From a virus: 47,731 bases of DNA. A program made the position numbers and the translations under genes. The DNA lies in IMG/VR virus record IMGVR_UViG_3300043540_000243, positions 1 through 47,731 of that record. One strand, written 5' to 3'. Shown piece by piece: positions 1 to 8,436 of this stretch; within the stretch, counting starts at the first letter, position 1; each line of letters begins with the position of its first letter. Below the pieces are notes generated by a model. That model was not told where the DNA came from. It searched no databases and worked only from the letters and a program-made list of their open reading frames with translations.

Positions 1-122
1 GCATCGCAAATCCCCTCGCAGCCAGTTATCTGGCTGCGCCAATGATTCTGGTCGACAACAAGAACACAGCTCAGGTCAGCAGCATTAATGTCCTCAGTTA
101 CGCCGTGGTTTCCACCAAGTAG
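1..122 (+). CDS. C-terminal end of an unknown phage protein (5' truncated)
   Basis: Only the last 39 codons are inside the window, read from base 3 to the TAG at 120-122. The visible tail is small-residue rich (Ala, Ser, Val) and ends in VVSTK. It lies 14 bases before the next CDS on the same strand, at the head of the virion module, so a structural role is likely but is inference. No family is recognised. A perfect 9-bp inverted repeat (17-25 with 30-38) falls inside the coding sequence. Confidence 0.6.
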   Translation, partial: IANPLAASYLAAPMILVDNKNTAQVSSINVLSYAVVSTK

Positions 123-136
123 CAGGATATCGTTAT

Positions 137-406
137 ATGGCAAAGCTCACCACCGAACAGCGCAAGCGGATGCCGGGGAGCGAATTCGCTCTGCCTGGCA
201 AAGAGTACCCGATCGAGGACGAAGAGCACGGCCGGAAGGCGATCCAACTCGGCAAGCGCGCAGAAAACGCCGGCACCTTGAGCCCCAGTGAGTATGCCGA
301 GGTAAAGGACAAGGTGCACGATCGATACCCAGACATCGGAAGCAAGTCGCCGGCCGGAAAAGCCGTGGCGGCACATCGCCAGAAACGGGCGAAGAAGGAG
401 CGTTAA
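137..406 (+). CDS. Small phage protein of the 'PI-D-HAR' type often found next to portal/capsid genes
   Basis: 89 residues, charged and soluble. The segment around residues 14-35 has the pattern FALPGKEYPIEDEEHGRKA. It is followed by a Lys/Arg-rich tail with the KVHDRYPDIG segment. This pattern (LP..FA.P....YPI.D..HAR...., then V...YP) is familiar from short phage proteins and from tails of some phage protease or capsid proteins. Exact function is unknown to me. The ATG is preceded by a weak AGGAT. The stop lies 3 bases before the next start, and that gene's AAGGAG site lies inside this CDS, so the two are coupled. Virion-associated role is inferred from position only. Confidence 0.65.
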   Translation: MAKLTTEQRKRMPGSEFALPGKEYPIEDEEHGRKAIQLGKRAENAGTLSPSEYAEVKDKVHDRYPDIGSKSPAGKAVAAHRQKRAKKER

Positions 407-409
407 ATC

Positions 410-826
410 ATGGCATCAAAGACTCGCATCATTGACGTTCCTGCAACAGGCGGAACTGGGGTGGACATACTGGCAACCAGGCCCGTGCGCCGTTATATCG
501 TGCGCGAGAGCATATTCAAAGCTGATGGTGTGACCAAGAACGCTGCATTTCAAGGCTTCAATGTCACCGACAAGACGCCAGCTAATGTGCCTAGCGGTGC
601 CAATGGACCCAAGGTGCAGATTCCGCCATCGGCTGCCGGCGTCGAACCTCCAAAATTCGTTGTTCCGGAGGAATCCGATGCCAGCTTCCACGAGAATCAC
701 GGCATCGTCATTGCCAATGGTCCGAGCATCAACATCGGCGTTGGTGTTGGCGCTGCGCAACCACTGTGTAATGTCGAATCGGCGACTGCGATAGGTACCT
801 CCATCGAAGTAGTGGAAATCTATTAG
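410..826 (+). CDS. Unknown small structural-type protein
   Basis: 138 residues, rich in Val, Gly, Ala, Pro and Thr, with no charged coiled coil, no membrane segment and no cysteine cluster. The composition looks like a beta-rich virion protein such as a decoration or head-fibre protein, but I do not recognise a family. The start is supported by AAGGAG at 396-401, inside the previous gene. It sits third in a run of short genes upstream of the portal. The role is inferred from neighbours only. Confidence 0.6.
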   Translation: MASKTRIIDVPATGGTGVDILATRPVRRYIVRESIFKADGVTKNAAFQGFNVTDKTPANVPSGANGPKVQIPPSAAGVEPPKFVVPEESDASFHENHGIVIANGPSINIGVGVGAAQPLCNVESATAIGTSIEVVEIY

Positions 827-864
827 CCAAGTATTACCCGGTTGTTACTCATCGCCGAAAGGAG

Positions 865-1188
865 ATGAGGAGGACAGAGCGGGCATCCGGGGAACATTTC
901 GCAATACCAGCCATGCTCAATCTTCCATTTGTCTCACGAGGCCGTTACGAGGACCTCAAGGCCGAAGTGTCGGAACTTAAGATGGAGCGCCAGCAGTTGC
1001 TTGACCGCGTTGAGGAACTCACGCGACTGCTTGCTATCGCGGAGGCCAATGTGAACACCCAGCGCCACGTGCCGACGCGCGCCACGATGGAACAGGTGCG
1101 ATCAGCCGCGAATCGAGCGGCAATGGATGCCGCGGAAGGCAGAGGCCCAAGCCTCTGGCGGAGGAGAGGAGTGCCGAGTGTCCGATAG
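865..1188 (+). CDS. Short coiled-coil protein upstream of the portal
   Basis: 107 residues from the first ATG, or 91 from the in-frame ATG at 913 (MLNLPF). GGAG at 861-864 abuts the first ATG too closely for a normal site, so the start is uncertain. Residues about 27-65 form a charged heptad-like helix (YEDLKAEVSELKMERQQLLD and onward), typical of a coiled coil. The 3' end overlaps the portal start by 11 bases and contains the portal's GGAGGAGAGG ribosome site, so translation is probably coupled. No family recognised. A head-assembly accessory role is possible. Confidence 0.5.
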   Translation: MRRTERASGEHFAIPAMLNLPFVSRGRYEDLKAEVSELKMERQQLLDRVEELTRLLAIAEANVNTQRHVPTRATMEQVRSAANRAAMDAAEGRGPSLWRRRGVPSVR

Positions 1189-3739
1189 CCCACTACTGGC
1201 GATGCAGGCAAGCCTCGAAGAACTACAGCAGCAACCCGAGCAGAACGACCTAGACTACTCGCCGGACAATCCCAAGGTCACCGACGACCAGGACAACTTC
1301 TGTGGCGTCAGCGAAGAGGATCGCAAGACGCTTGTGACGATTATCACGAAGTACCGGGAAGGTTGGGCACCGGATCGCTTGTACCGCATTCCGGTGTGGA
1401 TGAAGTCCATCCTGTTCTACCGCGGCATGCAGGTGCTTGGCTGGGATCCAAGCTCACAGACCTACTTCGATGCGCTCGCGTGGTACCGCCAAGGTGGAGG
1501 GCAAGAGGCTGGCGAGGCTGACTATCTCGAGAAGTACATCAACAACATCACGCAGATGCTCGGGACTGCCTATGTCGGCATCATGTCCCAAGGCATCCCT
1601 GGCACGACCGTGCGTCCTGAGAATGCCGAGATCCTGGCCGACGTCACCACGGCCAAGGCAAGCCAAGAGGCCGTATCGATCATCGAGCGCATGAACAAGA
1701 TCCGGCAGCTTGTTCGCCGCGAAAACCTTCTGCTCTATCTCTACGGCGTGTACTTCAAGTACACCCGCATCGTCATTGACGGGGAGTTCGCCGGTTACGA
1801 CGAAGAACCTGAGTTCGGACAAATTTCGGTCGTCAAGCCGGACCGCTATCACTGTCCGATGTGCGGGGTCGATACCCCAGCAAAGGTACAGGGCGGCAAG
1901 GTAAATGCGATCCGAGCGTGCCCGAACTGCGGTGCGCAGATGGGACCAGAGTGCTTCTATCCAGCAGAAGCTTCTACGGATGAGGGCATCGTCGGCAGCA
2001 ACAAGATTCCCCGGGCCGGCGTCCGCTGGACCGTGCACGGTCCGCTCGAGATAGATGCTGACCCGCAGGCGAACAGCTTAAACGACACTCCCCTGCTGGC
2101 ATTCGATCAGGAAATCGACATCGGCATCGCCCGTAAAACCTTCCCTGGACTGATGAGCAGGATCAAGGAAGGCGCTGATGTGCAGACCACGCCTAACGCA
2201 TCATACGAACGTCTGCGCCGGAACGAGGTGTACTCCAAGGGCTACGCCTATACCTCGGATACCTACCAGCAGAAGATCACGTTCTCGCAGAACTGGTTAC
2301 AGCCGGATGCCTATTACCGGTTAGGCGATGAGTCAAAAGACGAGAACGGCGAGACCTTCGCTGATCGCATGACGCGCATGTTCTCTGACGGAATGAAGGT
2401 TAGCCTGCTTGGCTCGGAAGTTGTTCACGTTCGTCCCGCGAAACTGACAAAAGAGTGGTCGTGCTGTCTGTTGCACGAGAACTGCGGGTTGTATCCGCCA
2501 TCAATCGCTGAGAACGTTGTGCCGTTCAATGAACGCTTTAACGACATCACAGACCTAATCGACGACTGGCTACAGCGATGCGCTGCGGGTTTAGTTCTTT
2601 ATGACCGTACAAAGCTCGATCAGCGGCAGATGCAAGGGCTTGCGGTTTTGCCCGGTGTTTTGAATGGCGTCACCACAAAAGGCGCTGGCGTGGATAAGCC
2701 TCTGTCTGAGGCAATTATGCAGTTCCGCTTCGAAATTGACGCGAACGCCTTCAATTACCCGGGCATGATCATGCAGTGGTGTTACATGATTTCCGGGCTG
2801 CAACCTCAGACGTTTGGCGGCGGGACAAATGACAACGTTGACACATGGCGTGGCCAAAAGGCTCAACTTTCGATGGCCAATGCTCGCCTGCGTATCGGTT
2901 TCGAGAACCTGAAGGAAGAGCACTCTGCCGCAGCACAGAATGCGATTGAAGCACTGCAAGAGGCGAGAAAGCGCGGACTAATCGGCGAACTCTTTGATGT
3001 TGTGGAGGCGAATGGCTCCGAGTTCCGGAACAAGTACATGGACCTCGACAAGATGAACGGCCGCATCCGTGTGTATCCAGATCCCGACCAAGGCCTGCCA
3101 ATGACCGCCGAGGAATTACGCGACATGTTTGAGTCGCTCATGGAGCAGGTTGGTGAGAACAATCCGATCGCGAAGGAAATTTTTGATGTTCAGGCCAATC
3201 AGGAGACCATCCTCTCCGTGATGGCTGGCAGTTCCGGACTCGTTCTTCCTGGCGCCGCCCAGCGCGCGAGGACGTTGCAACATGTTAATACGCTGCTCGA
3301 ACAGGATTGGTCGGCAGAGGTGGATCCGCAGACCGGACAGCAGAAGCAAGCTCTGCCGGTTGTTCCCGAAAAGAATGTGGACGACTTTGTCGAGGCGCGC
3401 ACGGTGATGAAGCAGTTCCGGCAGGAGAACTCTGATCTCGCGCAGAAGAACCCAGAGGGATGGAAGCGGCTTGATGCCTACTACGAGATGCTGAAGCAAC
3501 TCGAAGCTCAGGATGCTGCCGAAGATGCGCAACGGAAGTCGAAGGTGGCGCAGTCTGGCGCTCCAGCACCAGACCCGGCACTGGCCGCTGCGAAGGAGCA
3601 GTTGCTGCAAGACGCTGGAACGGCCGCCCAGGCGCTAACCGCTATCGCTACCGCACCGCCGCTGCCAAAGGGAGCCGGTTCAGCCAATGTCCAAGCTGGA
3701 AAAGAATTGATCGACTCTGTGGTTAAGTCGGTCCAGTAG
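1178..3739 (+). CDS. Portal protein with inserted zinc ribbon
   Basis: Predicted head-tail connector ring through which DNA is packaged. The GTG at 1178 is preferred (853 residues) because GGAGGAGAGG at 1159-1168 is well spaced; an upstream ATG at 1127 would overlap the preceding gene more. Length fits the large portals of podoviruses. Support is positional (upstream of scaffold and capsid) and by its portal-like body: long acidic N-terminus, mixed alpha/beta middle and a C-terminal helical, Gln/Ala-rich tail (residues about 750-853). Unusual: a CxxC at about 226-229 and a second CxxC at about 248-251, with a further Cys near 258, form a treble-clef or ribbon-like insert. I have not seen this as a general portal feature. 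An alternative is a portal fused to a minor head protein. Confidence 0.75.
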   Translation: MSDSPLLAMQASLEELQQQPEQNDLDYSPDNPKVTDDQDNFCGVSEEDRKTLVTIITKYREGWAPDRLYRIPVWMKSILFYRGMQVLGWDPSSQTYFDALAWYRQGGGQEAGEADYLEKYINNITQMLGTAYVGIMSQGIPGTTVRPENAEILADVTTAKASQEAVSIIERMNKIRQLVRRENLLLYLYGVYFKYTRIVIDGEFAGYDEEPEFGQISVVKPDRYHCPMCGVDTPAKVQGGKVNAIRACPNCGAQMGPECFYPAEASTDEGIVGSNKIPRAGVRWTVHGPLEIDADPQANSLNDTPLLAFDQEIDIGIARKTFPGLMSRIKEGADVQTTPNASYERLRRNEVYSKGYAYTSDTYQQKITFSQNWLQPDAYYRLGDESKDENGETFADRMTRMFSDGMKVSLLGSEVVHVRPAKLTKEWSCCLLHENCGLYPPSIAENVVPFNERFNDITDLIDDWLQRCAAGLVLYDRTKLDQRQMQGLAVLPGVLNGVTTKGAGVDKPLSEAIMQFRFEIDANAFNYPGMIMQWCYMISGLQPQTFGGGTNDNVDTWRGQKAQLSMANARLRIGFENLKEEHSAAAQNAIEALQEARKRGLIGELFDVVEANGSEFRNKYMDLDKMNGRIRVYPDPDQGLPMTAEELRDMFESLMEQVGENNPIAKEIFDVQANQETILSVMAGSSGLVLPGAAQRARTLQHVNTLLEQDWSAEVDPQTGQQKQALPVVPEKNVDDFVEARTVMKQFRQENSDLAQKNPEGWKRLDAYYEMLKQLEAQDAAEDAQRKSKVAQSGAPAPDPALAAAKEQLLQDAGTAAQALTAIATAPPLPKGAGSANVQAGKELIDSVVKSVQ

Positions 3740-3751
3740 GAGGCAGAGCCA

Positions 3752-3970
3752 ATGGAATCATGTGAAAGACATACACCGACAGTTGCGCAAGACCTGCGCG
3801 GGGCACTTCGTCGTATCCAGCAGCAGGGTTACTCCGTCTGGGGACAAGCGCATGCGCTTGCGAACCGGGTGGACGGGACCGTGCGCGGCGAGGATGTGCC
3901 GGATCTATGCGCCGAGCAGTTTGATGACCTGGCTACACTCGCCCGAGCACTTGAGCCTGCGAGCAACTAG
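3752..3970 (+). CDS. Short unknown protein between portal and scaffold
   Basis: 72 residues, with two Cys residues and several helix-favouring stretches (AQDLRGALRRIQQQG). It has a good AGGAGG ribosome site at 3738-3743, straddling the portal stop codon. It is followed within 25 bases by a clear terminator, so it closes the portal transcript. No family recognised. Confidence 0.55.
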   Translation: MESCERHTPTVAQDLRGALRRIQQQGYSVWGQAHALANRVDGTVRGEDVPDLCAEQFDDLATLARALEPASN

Positions 3971-3993
3971 CACCAGATTCAATTCGCAGTGAG

Positions 3994-4024
3994 AAGGCAG
4001 CCCTAACTCAGCTGCCTTTTGTTT
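3994..4024 (+). terminator. Rho-independent terminator after portal unit
   Basis: Perfect 8-bp stem AAGGCAGC (3994-4001) with GCTGCCTT (4011-4018), a 9-base loop, then TTTGTTTTG. Sits between the 72-residue gene and the scaffold gene, so the capsid genes may be partly separate in transcript level. Confidence 0.85.
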
Positions 4025-4054
4025 TGCCCATTTGTCGCACCCGGAGAGAATGTT

Positions 4055-5677
4055 ATGCCAGAAGCCGTAGTCACACCCGCACCAGCAGCCGCGACACCAG
4101 CGGCCCCAGCTACTGCATCGCCGACAACCTCGGCGACTACTGCCCCCGCTACATCTGCGCCGGCAACGGAAACGACCAGTACCACAACAAACGCAGCGCC
4201 CGACACTACGAGCGCAGAGACTTCGACGGCTGCCTCATCAACTACTGCGACCGGATCACCGGAGCCCAAACGCGAAGACTTTGAGGACCCCGAGGAATTT
4301 CTCAAGGCCCACTACAAGTGGGAGGCGGAGCAGGAAGGTGGCGAGACCGAAGTAGACGAGGCAACTGCGGCTACAGGCGAAGAGCAACAGACCGGCGAGC
4401 AGCAGACTGGTGACGAGGCGCAAGTTACCAATCTTTCAGAGGAAGTTGAGTCGCTGACTCCTGAATCGTTGACGACGTTGATTGAGTCGTCGCCGGCACT
4501 GAAAGAAGCCATTGAGCAAGACCCAAAAACAAAAGGCGCGCTATATCAGATGGCTCGCGAGAATGCCAAACTGAAGCCGATTGGAGAACTCTTTCCTACA
4601 GTCGAGAGCGCAAAGTTCGCCCATGAGACGGCCGGCCGGTTCACTGGGATTCGCTCGGCGTTCATGCTCGCTGCGGAGGATCCGGCCAAGATCAGCGATG
4701 CCTTCGATATGTTCCTCGACGAGTTCAAGGTTGTGGGAAACGATGGCAAGCCTGTACTTGACGAGGCCGGGAATCAGCTCATTGCCGAGGACTTCAACGT
4801 CCTGATGAACTACGCCATCGACAATTACTACGATGGCGAACTAGCCGAGATTGAAGAACGGCTCAATGCCAACAACTTCAGCAGCGACGTCGCTCGGGAA
4901 AACGCCGAAGCATTCAAGGCTGCGGTGAAGTTTATCCGCGACTACAAGAATGCGAACCCTGCCGAATTTGATCGCCCGGATCTCTCGAGCCTTCCAGAAG
5001 ACCAGCGCAAGTACATCGAGAATCGCGAAGCCGAAATCCGCAAGCGAGAGGAAGAACTTGGCATTCGAAAGCAGCAGCAGTCGAAGAGCGAACGCGCACA
5101 GGTTCGGCAGCAGTACGAACAGAAGTTCCTTTCCTCGTTCGGGAAGGAAGTCGGCACCCGTCTTGGGACGTACTTGAAGGAAAAGATGGAGTCCGGCGTA
5201 TATGTGCCGAGTTATGTACTGGAAACGATCGACAAGCAGACCGGAGTATCGGTCTTCGCCAAGAACGTGTTCGATAAGTTTCAGCAGAAGCTCGACAGCA
5301 TTGCCCAGGTAAAGCAGAAGGCGGCAGAATTGCAGATGCGCCAGCCGTCAGACTTGGCATTACAAGATCGGCTGAATTACACCCGCAGCCTGATCGATGC
5401 CTTCCTGCCGGGAATCATCGACAGCGAGTTGCGACTTGTGCAAGGCAAAGAACGGAAAGACCGAGAAGCACGCTCCGCGAGGAATAGCGCGGCCAGGCAG
5501 ACGGTTGAGCCGGAACCTCGCGGTGGCGCTGCTCCTCGTCCACGCATGATGAGCGAAGAGGATGCCATGAAAGAGGCTTACGCACGAGTCGATAAGCAGT
5601 ACGCCGGGCAGTATCTTGACGCCGCCGAACGCATGCACAGGGCGCTCGTCGAGAAAGAGCGAATCCTGCACCGGTAG
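4055..5677 (+). CDS. Scaffolding-like protein
   Basis: 540 residues from the ATG at 4055, which has GGAGAG at 4043-4048. Residues about 1-75 are low-complexity Ala/Thr/Ser/Pro; the rest is strongly acidic and helical. A Lys/Glu/Gln-rich coiled coil lies around residues 310-380 (near IRKREEELGIRKQQQ) and a basic tail at the end. A disordered, acidic and helical protein just upstream of the major capsid protein is the usual picture of a phage scaffold. It would be expected inside procapsids and absent from the mature particle. No protease motif is evident. Confidence 0.65.
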   Translation: MPEAVVTPAPAAATPAAPATASPTTSATTAPATSAPATETTSTTTNAAPDTTSAETSTAASSTTATGSPEPKREDFEDPEEFLKAHYKWEAEQEGGETEVDEATAATGEEQQTGEQQTGDEAQVTNLSEEVESLTPESLTTLIESSPALKEAIEQDPKTKGALYQMARENAKLKPIGELFPTVESAKFAHETAGRFTGIRSAFMLAAEDPAKISDAFDMFLDEFKVVGNDGKPVLDEAGNQLIAEDFNVLMNYAIDNYYDGELAEIEERLNANNFSSDVARENAEAFKAAVKFIRDYKNANPAEFDRPDLSSLPEDQRKYIENREAEIRKREEELGIRKQQQSKSERAQVRQQYEQKFLSSFGKEVGTRLGTYLKEKMESGVYVPSYVLETIDKQTGVSVFAKNVFDKFQQKLDSIAQVKQKAAELQMRQPSDLALQDRLNYTRSLIDAFLPGIIDSELRLVQGKERKDREARSARNSAARQTVEPEPRGGAAPRPRMMSEEDAMKEAYARVDKQYAGQYLDAAERMHRALVEKERILHR

Positions 5678-5774
5678 CCAGCAGCACCTCTCCGAATTAC
5701 CCCTGAAGGCAGCAGCCAGGGAGTGCTCCATCGGTGTAGCGCGTGTTCACCGAGCGCGAGAGGAGTTGAGTCCC

Positions 5775-5882
5775 ATGGATAGCAGCCGGAATGGCGTCTG
5801 CGGCGGCGCATGGTGCGTCTGCTTCGAGACCAACCATTTCAACGTGCCGCGTGACGGCGGCAGGAGAACAGACCATGCCTAA
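5775..5882 (+). CDS. Possible 35-residue leader ORF overlapping the capsid start
   Basis: ATG at 5775 with AGGAG at 5761-5765, well spaced. The 35-residue product carries the cysteine cluster GVCGGAWCVCF and a basic end. Its stop (TAA 5880-5882) overlaps the first codons of the major capsid gene by 8 bases (ATGCCTAA), an arrangement that couples translation. It could be a translational leader controlling capsid output, or a chance ORF in the 200-base gap after the scaffold gene. No homologue is known to me. Confidence 0.35.
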   Translation: MDSSRNGVCGGAWCVCFETNHFNVPRDGGRRTDHA

Positions 5883-7173
5883 CTATGGCGCAGCTTCGGC
5901 ACAGGCCGTTTTGATGCTGCAGAAAGTGAACAAAGATATCCAGTTGGTCGGCAACTACGATGCCGAACTGGATCAGGAATTCTCCTCGATCGGGCCGGGA
6001 GATGAGATCGGCCTCCAAAACTACCGTCTGCCGTTGCAGATGGAAACCGGCGGTGTCGCTTCGTACTACCAGCCGGACGGCGGAAATTATCCGCAGGGCA
6101 CTGGTCCCCAGTACGACCAGAAGATCATCGCTCCCCAGCCCATCATCCTCGCCTTTGCGGCGACGGAATTGGCGCGGCGCATCGCCAAAGCAGGCAAGGA
6201 CGTAACGGTTGAGAATTACGTGGCGAAGATGATCGCGAATGCCAAAAAGAAAGCCGCGCACGTGCGCAATGCGTATCTGCAAGGCTCGAACGATGGCGTT
6301 CTTGCCACGGTGGACGCGACTGACACCGGCGCTGGTACCTCGATCATTCTTCAAACGGCATCGTTTGGTGGACGCCTGATCAATCGTGGTGACCAGGTCA
6401 TTCTTTCGGCACCGAACTACACCTTCCGCTCGGCGACGCCGGCAAATGTGATCGATGTCTACAAGAATTCAATCGGCAAGCCTGACACGATGATCGTAGA
6501 CGCTAGGCCTGCGGGCACTGTCGCCGGCGATCTGGTGATGGCGGTTGGCTTGACCTCTGGCGCACCGGTGGCCATCAACGGTCTCCAGTACCTGGTCTCG
6601 CCGTCGACGGCTGGCGATTCGGGCGGCATTGTACGCACGAACTCCTATGTGCAGTCGCCTGCGTGGAATGCCAACGGTGCCTTCCTCACCCTGGGAGGGA
6701 TCCTCGCCTTCCTCGCTCGTATGGAGCAAGCGCTCGGCACCGAACGCTTCAACTCTGAGCGCACAAAGAACTTCTGGTATGGCCATCAGGCGCAGTGGCT
6801 GACCGGACAGGTGCTGGGTTTCGGCAAGACCGTCTACATGTCCCAGGACGGCAAGACTCCGACAGTGGACATCGCGCCGAATGCTTTTGCCAAACGCACT
6901 CTGGCCGGGATGCCGTTCCGTTCCGGTTCGATGGCTGCCATCGACAAGCTGTACTGGCTGGACAAGGGCACGCTCAAGCGGGTTCGCTATCCCGACAGTG
7001 AGAAGTTCCTGCCGGGACCGCTCGAAGGGATGTTCTGGCCGCGGCAATCCGGTGGGCTGTGGAACTCCGAGTCGGACGTGCTGTATCAAGACTCGGTACA
7101 GTACGCCGTGAACAACGACTGGGCCAACGGTGTGATGTATGGCCTCGGATTGCAGGCGGTCCTGAGCAACTAG
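5875..7173 (+). CDS. Major capsid protein
   Basis: 432 residues from the ATG at 5875, preceded by CAGGAG at 5861-5866. It follows the scaffold-like gene, is isolated by its own terminator, and has the length and mixed alpha/beta, Gly/Ala-rich composition of an HK97-fold coat protein. An N-terminal arm carries LQKVNKDIQLVGNYDAELDQ. The long helix around residues 95-140 (ELARRIAKAGKDVTVENYV, then a Lys/Ala-rich stretch) would be the backbone helix. Assignment rests mainly on position and size. Expected to be the most abundant virion protein; the strong terminator after it fits a need for high, separate expression. Confidence 0.75.
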   Translation: MPNYGAASAQAVLMLQKVNKDIQLVGNYDAELDQEFSSIGPGDEIGLQNYRLPLQMETGGVASYYQPDGGNYPQGTGPQYDQKIIAPQPIILAFAATELARRIAKAGKDVTVENYVAKMIANAKKKAAHVRNAYLQGSNDGVLATVDATDTGAGTSIILQTASFGGRLINRGDQVILSAPNYTFRSATPANVIDVYKNSIGKPDTMIVDARPAGTVAGDLVMAVGLTSGAPVAINGLQYLVSPSTAGDSGGIVRTNSYVQSPAWNANGAFLTLGGILAFLARMEQALGTERFNSERTKNFWYGHQAQWLTGQVLGFGKTVYMSQDGKTPTVDIAPNAFAKRTLAGMPFRSGSMAAIDKLYWLDKGTLKRVRYPDSEKFLPGPLEGMFWPRQSGGLWNSESDVLYQDSVQYAVNNDWANGVMYGLGLQAVLSN

Positions 7174-7191
7174 GCAATTCCTCACTTTGAC

Positions 7192-7228
7192 AGTGGGGCT
7201 GGGCTAATTCCAGCCCCACTTCTTTTTG
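7192..7228 (+). terminator. Strong rho-independent terminator after capsid gene
   Basis: Perfect 11-bp stem AGTGGGGCTGG (7192-7202) with CCAGCCCCACT (7210-7220), a 7-base loop, then TCTTTTTG. Lies in the 65-base gap between the capsid gene and the next CDS. Confidence 0.92.
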
Positions 7229-7238
7229 AAAGCGAGCC

Positions 7239-7931
7239 ATGACAGAAGCACCAAGAGCAGTCCAGACAGCGATCAGACAATTTGGCGGTACTAATCGTTA
7301 TGGCCGTCCTATTTGGCGGGTTGTCTTAGCACAAGACCAAATCGTTAAGCGCGGGGGCATCTTCATCGAGCGCGGCGAGGGCGATATTCAAACCATCAAG
7401 TTCGAGCCACAGCCAGGAGGGGGCTACAAGCAGGTGTACGTCCCGGTTCCGCCAAAGTCCGTCCGGAATGGCGTGCTTGAAGTTCCGAAGTACCCCGTGC
7501 GTGGCTGGATACTCGAGCGCTGGTGGCCACCTCACATGTTCGGCGATAAAGAGACATGGGAACGACTCAAAGGTCAAGACGGTTTCACGCCGCTCATGGG
7601 TCCATTCCCGTCTGAAGGTGACTACTGGTTCCATGGTGGTCCATGGGAGCAAATCCCGCAGACTGGCGACATCTTGAATGCCATTGCGATGTGGGAAAAA
7701 GGGATTGCCGAATACCCTGCCGATTTCGAAGCCTACCTGAATTCGCAAATTCGGGAACAGCAGGATGCCGAAGAGAAGGCATACCAAAGACTCGTTAACG
7801 AGTTGGAGAAGTATTGCAAGAGCGAAATCGCCCCTATCTTCAACAGCACGTCCCTGGAAGCGCAGCGCGTGCGCAACGAGGTACAGCAAGCCCGCGGGCA
7901 GAAGAGCCACCTTGGAGCAGGACAGCTATGA
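7239..7931 (+). CDS. Unknown virion-module protein downstream of capsid
   Basis: 230 residues. The N-terminal two thirds are rich in aromatic and Pro residues (WRVV, GWILERWWPPHMF, GDYWFHGGPWEQIP). The last third, about residues 155-230, is a charged helix (REQQDAEEKAYQRLVNELEK). No family recognised. The stop overlaps the next start by 4 bases (ATGA), so the two are translated together. It lies between capsid and connector candidates, so a virion or assembly role is inferred. Confidence 0.65.
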   Translation: MTEAPRAVQTAIRQFGGTNRYGRPIWRVVLAQDQIVKRGGIFIERGEGDIQTIKFEPQPGGGYKQVYVPVPPKSVRNGVLEVPKYPVRGWILERWWPPHMFGDKETWERLKGQDGFTPLMGPFPSEGDYWFHGGPWEQIPQTGDILNAIAMWEKGIAEYPADFEAYLNSQIREQQDAEEKAYQRLVNELEKYCKSEIAPIFNSTSLEAQRVRNEVQQARGQKSHLGAGQL

Positions 7932-8404
7932 AGAGCGTCGAAGACCGCGAGACGAACCAGGACAACGCCGTCGAAGCCTATGACTTTGACGCTAGCCTAG
8001 CCACGTATGACGGATGGAAGGGTGCCGATATTGTCGGCGAGCCTATTGAGAATTCCGTCAGGCGCATTAAGAAGTGGCTCAAAGACGGAAAGAAAGTCGT
8101 GATCTTCACCGCCCGAGTGTGGCCGCTCGGGACAACAGATGAGAAGCCGGCACCGAAGAAGTCAGACTTCGACGATCCGGAGAAGTACTTGCGAGCACTC
8201 TACAACTGGCGTCGCGATTGCGGCGACTGCATGGAGTCAGCGAGGACTTCGAAGAAGGCCATAGAGGACTGGTGCAAAAAGCACCTCGGGCAAATTCTGC
8301 CCGTTACCTGCGTCAAGACGCCGCAGATGGTCCGCATCTGGGATGATCGCGCCGTCGAACTTCACCCCAATACCGGTACGCCGGTAAATCAAAGTCACAA
8401 CTAG
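7928..8404 (+). CDS. HAD-superfamily phosphatase-like protein
   Basis: 158 residues from the ATG at 7928, which forms an ATGA overlap with the upstream stop. HAD motifs are visible: motif I YDFDASLATYDGW (DxD near residue 20), motif II KVVIFTAR, then a cap-like Cys-containing insert (RDCGDCMES) and motif IV IWDDRAVEL near the C-terminus. The spacing GEPI...KKWLKDGKKVVIFTAR matches the short HAD hydrolases common in phages. Likely a phosphatase acting on a nucleotide, a 3' phosphate or a small phosphoester; the substrate is unknown. The N-terminus starts close to motif I. Its place among virion genes is odd for an enzyme. Confidence 0.7.
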   Translation: MKSVEDRETNQDNAVEAYDFDASLATYDGWKGADIVGEPIENSVRRIKKWLKDGKKVVIFTARVWPLGTTDEKPAPKKSDFDDPEKYLRALYNWRRDCGDCMESARTSKKAIEDWCKKHLGQILPVTCVKTPQMVRIWDDRAVELHPNTGTPVNQSHN

Positions 8405-8436
8405 CTACACCATTTCGCAGTACCAGGAGAAAAGTT

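Noticed and set aside
17-38. Perfect 9-bp inverted repeat resembling a terminator stem
   Set aside because: It lies inside a coding sequence and no T-tract follows.
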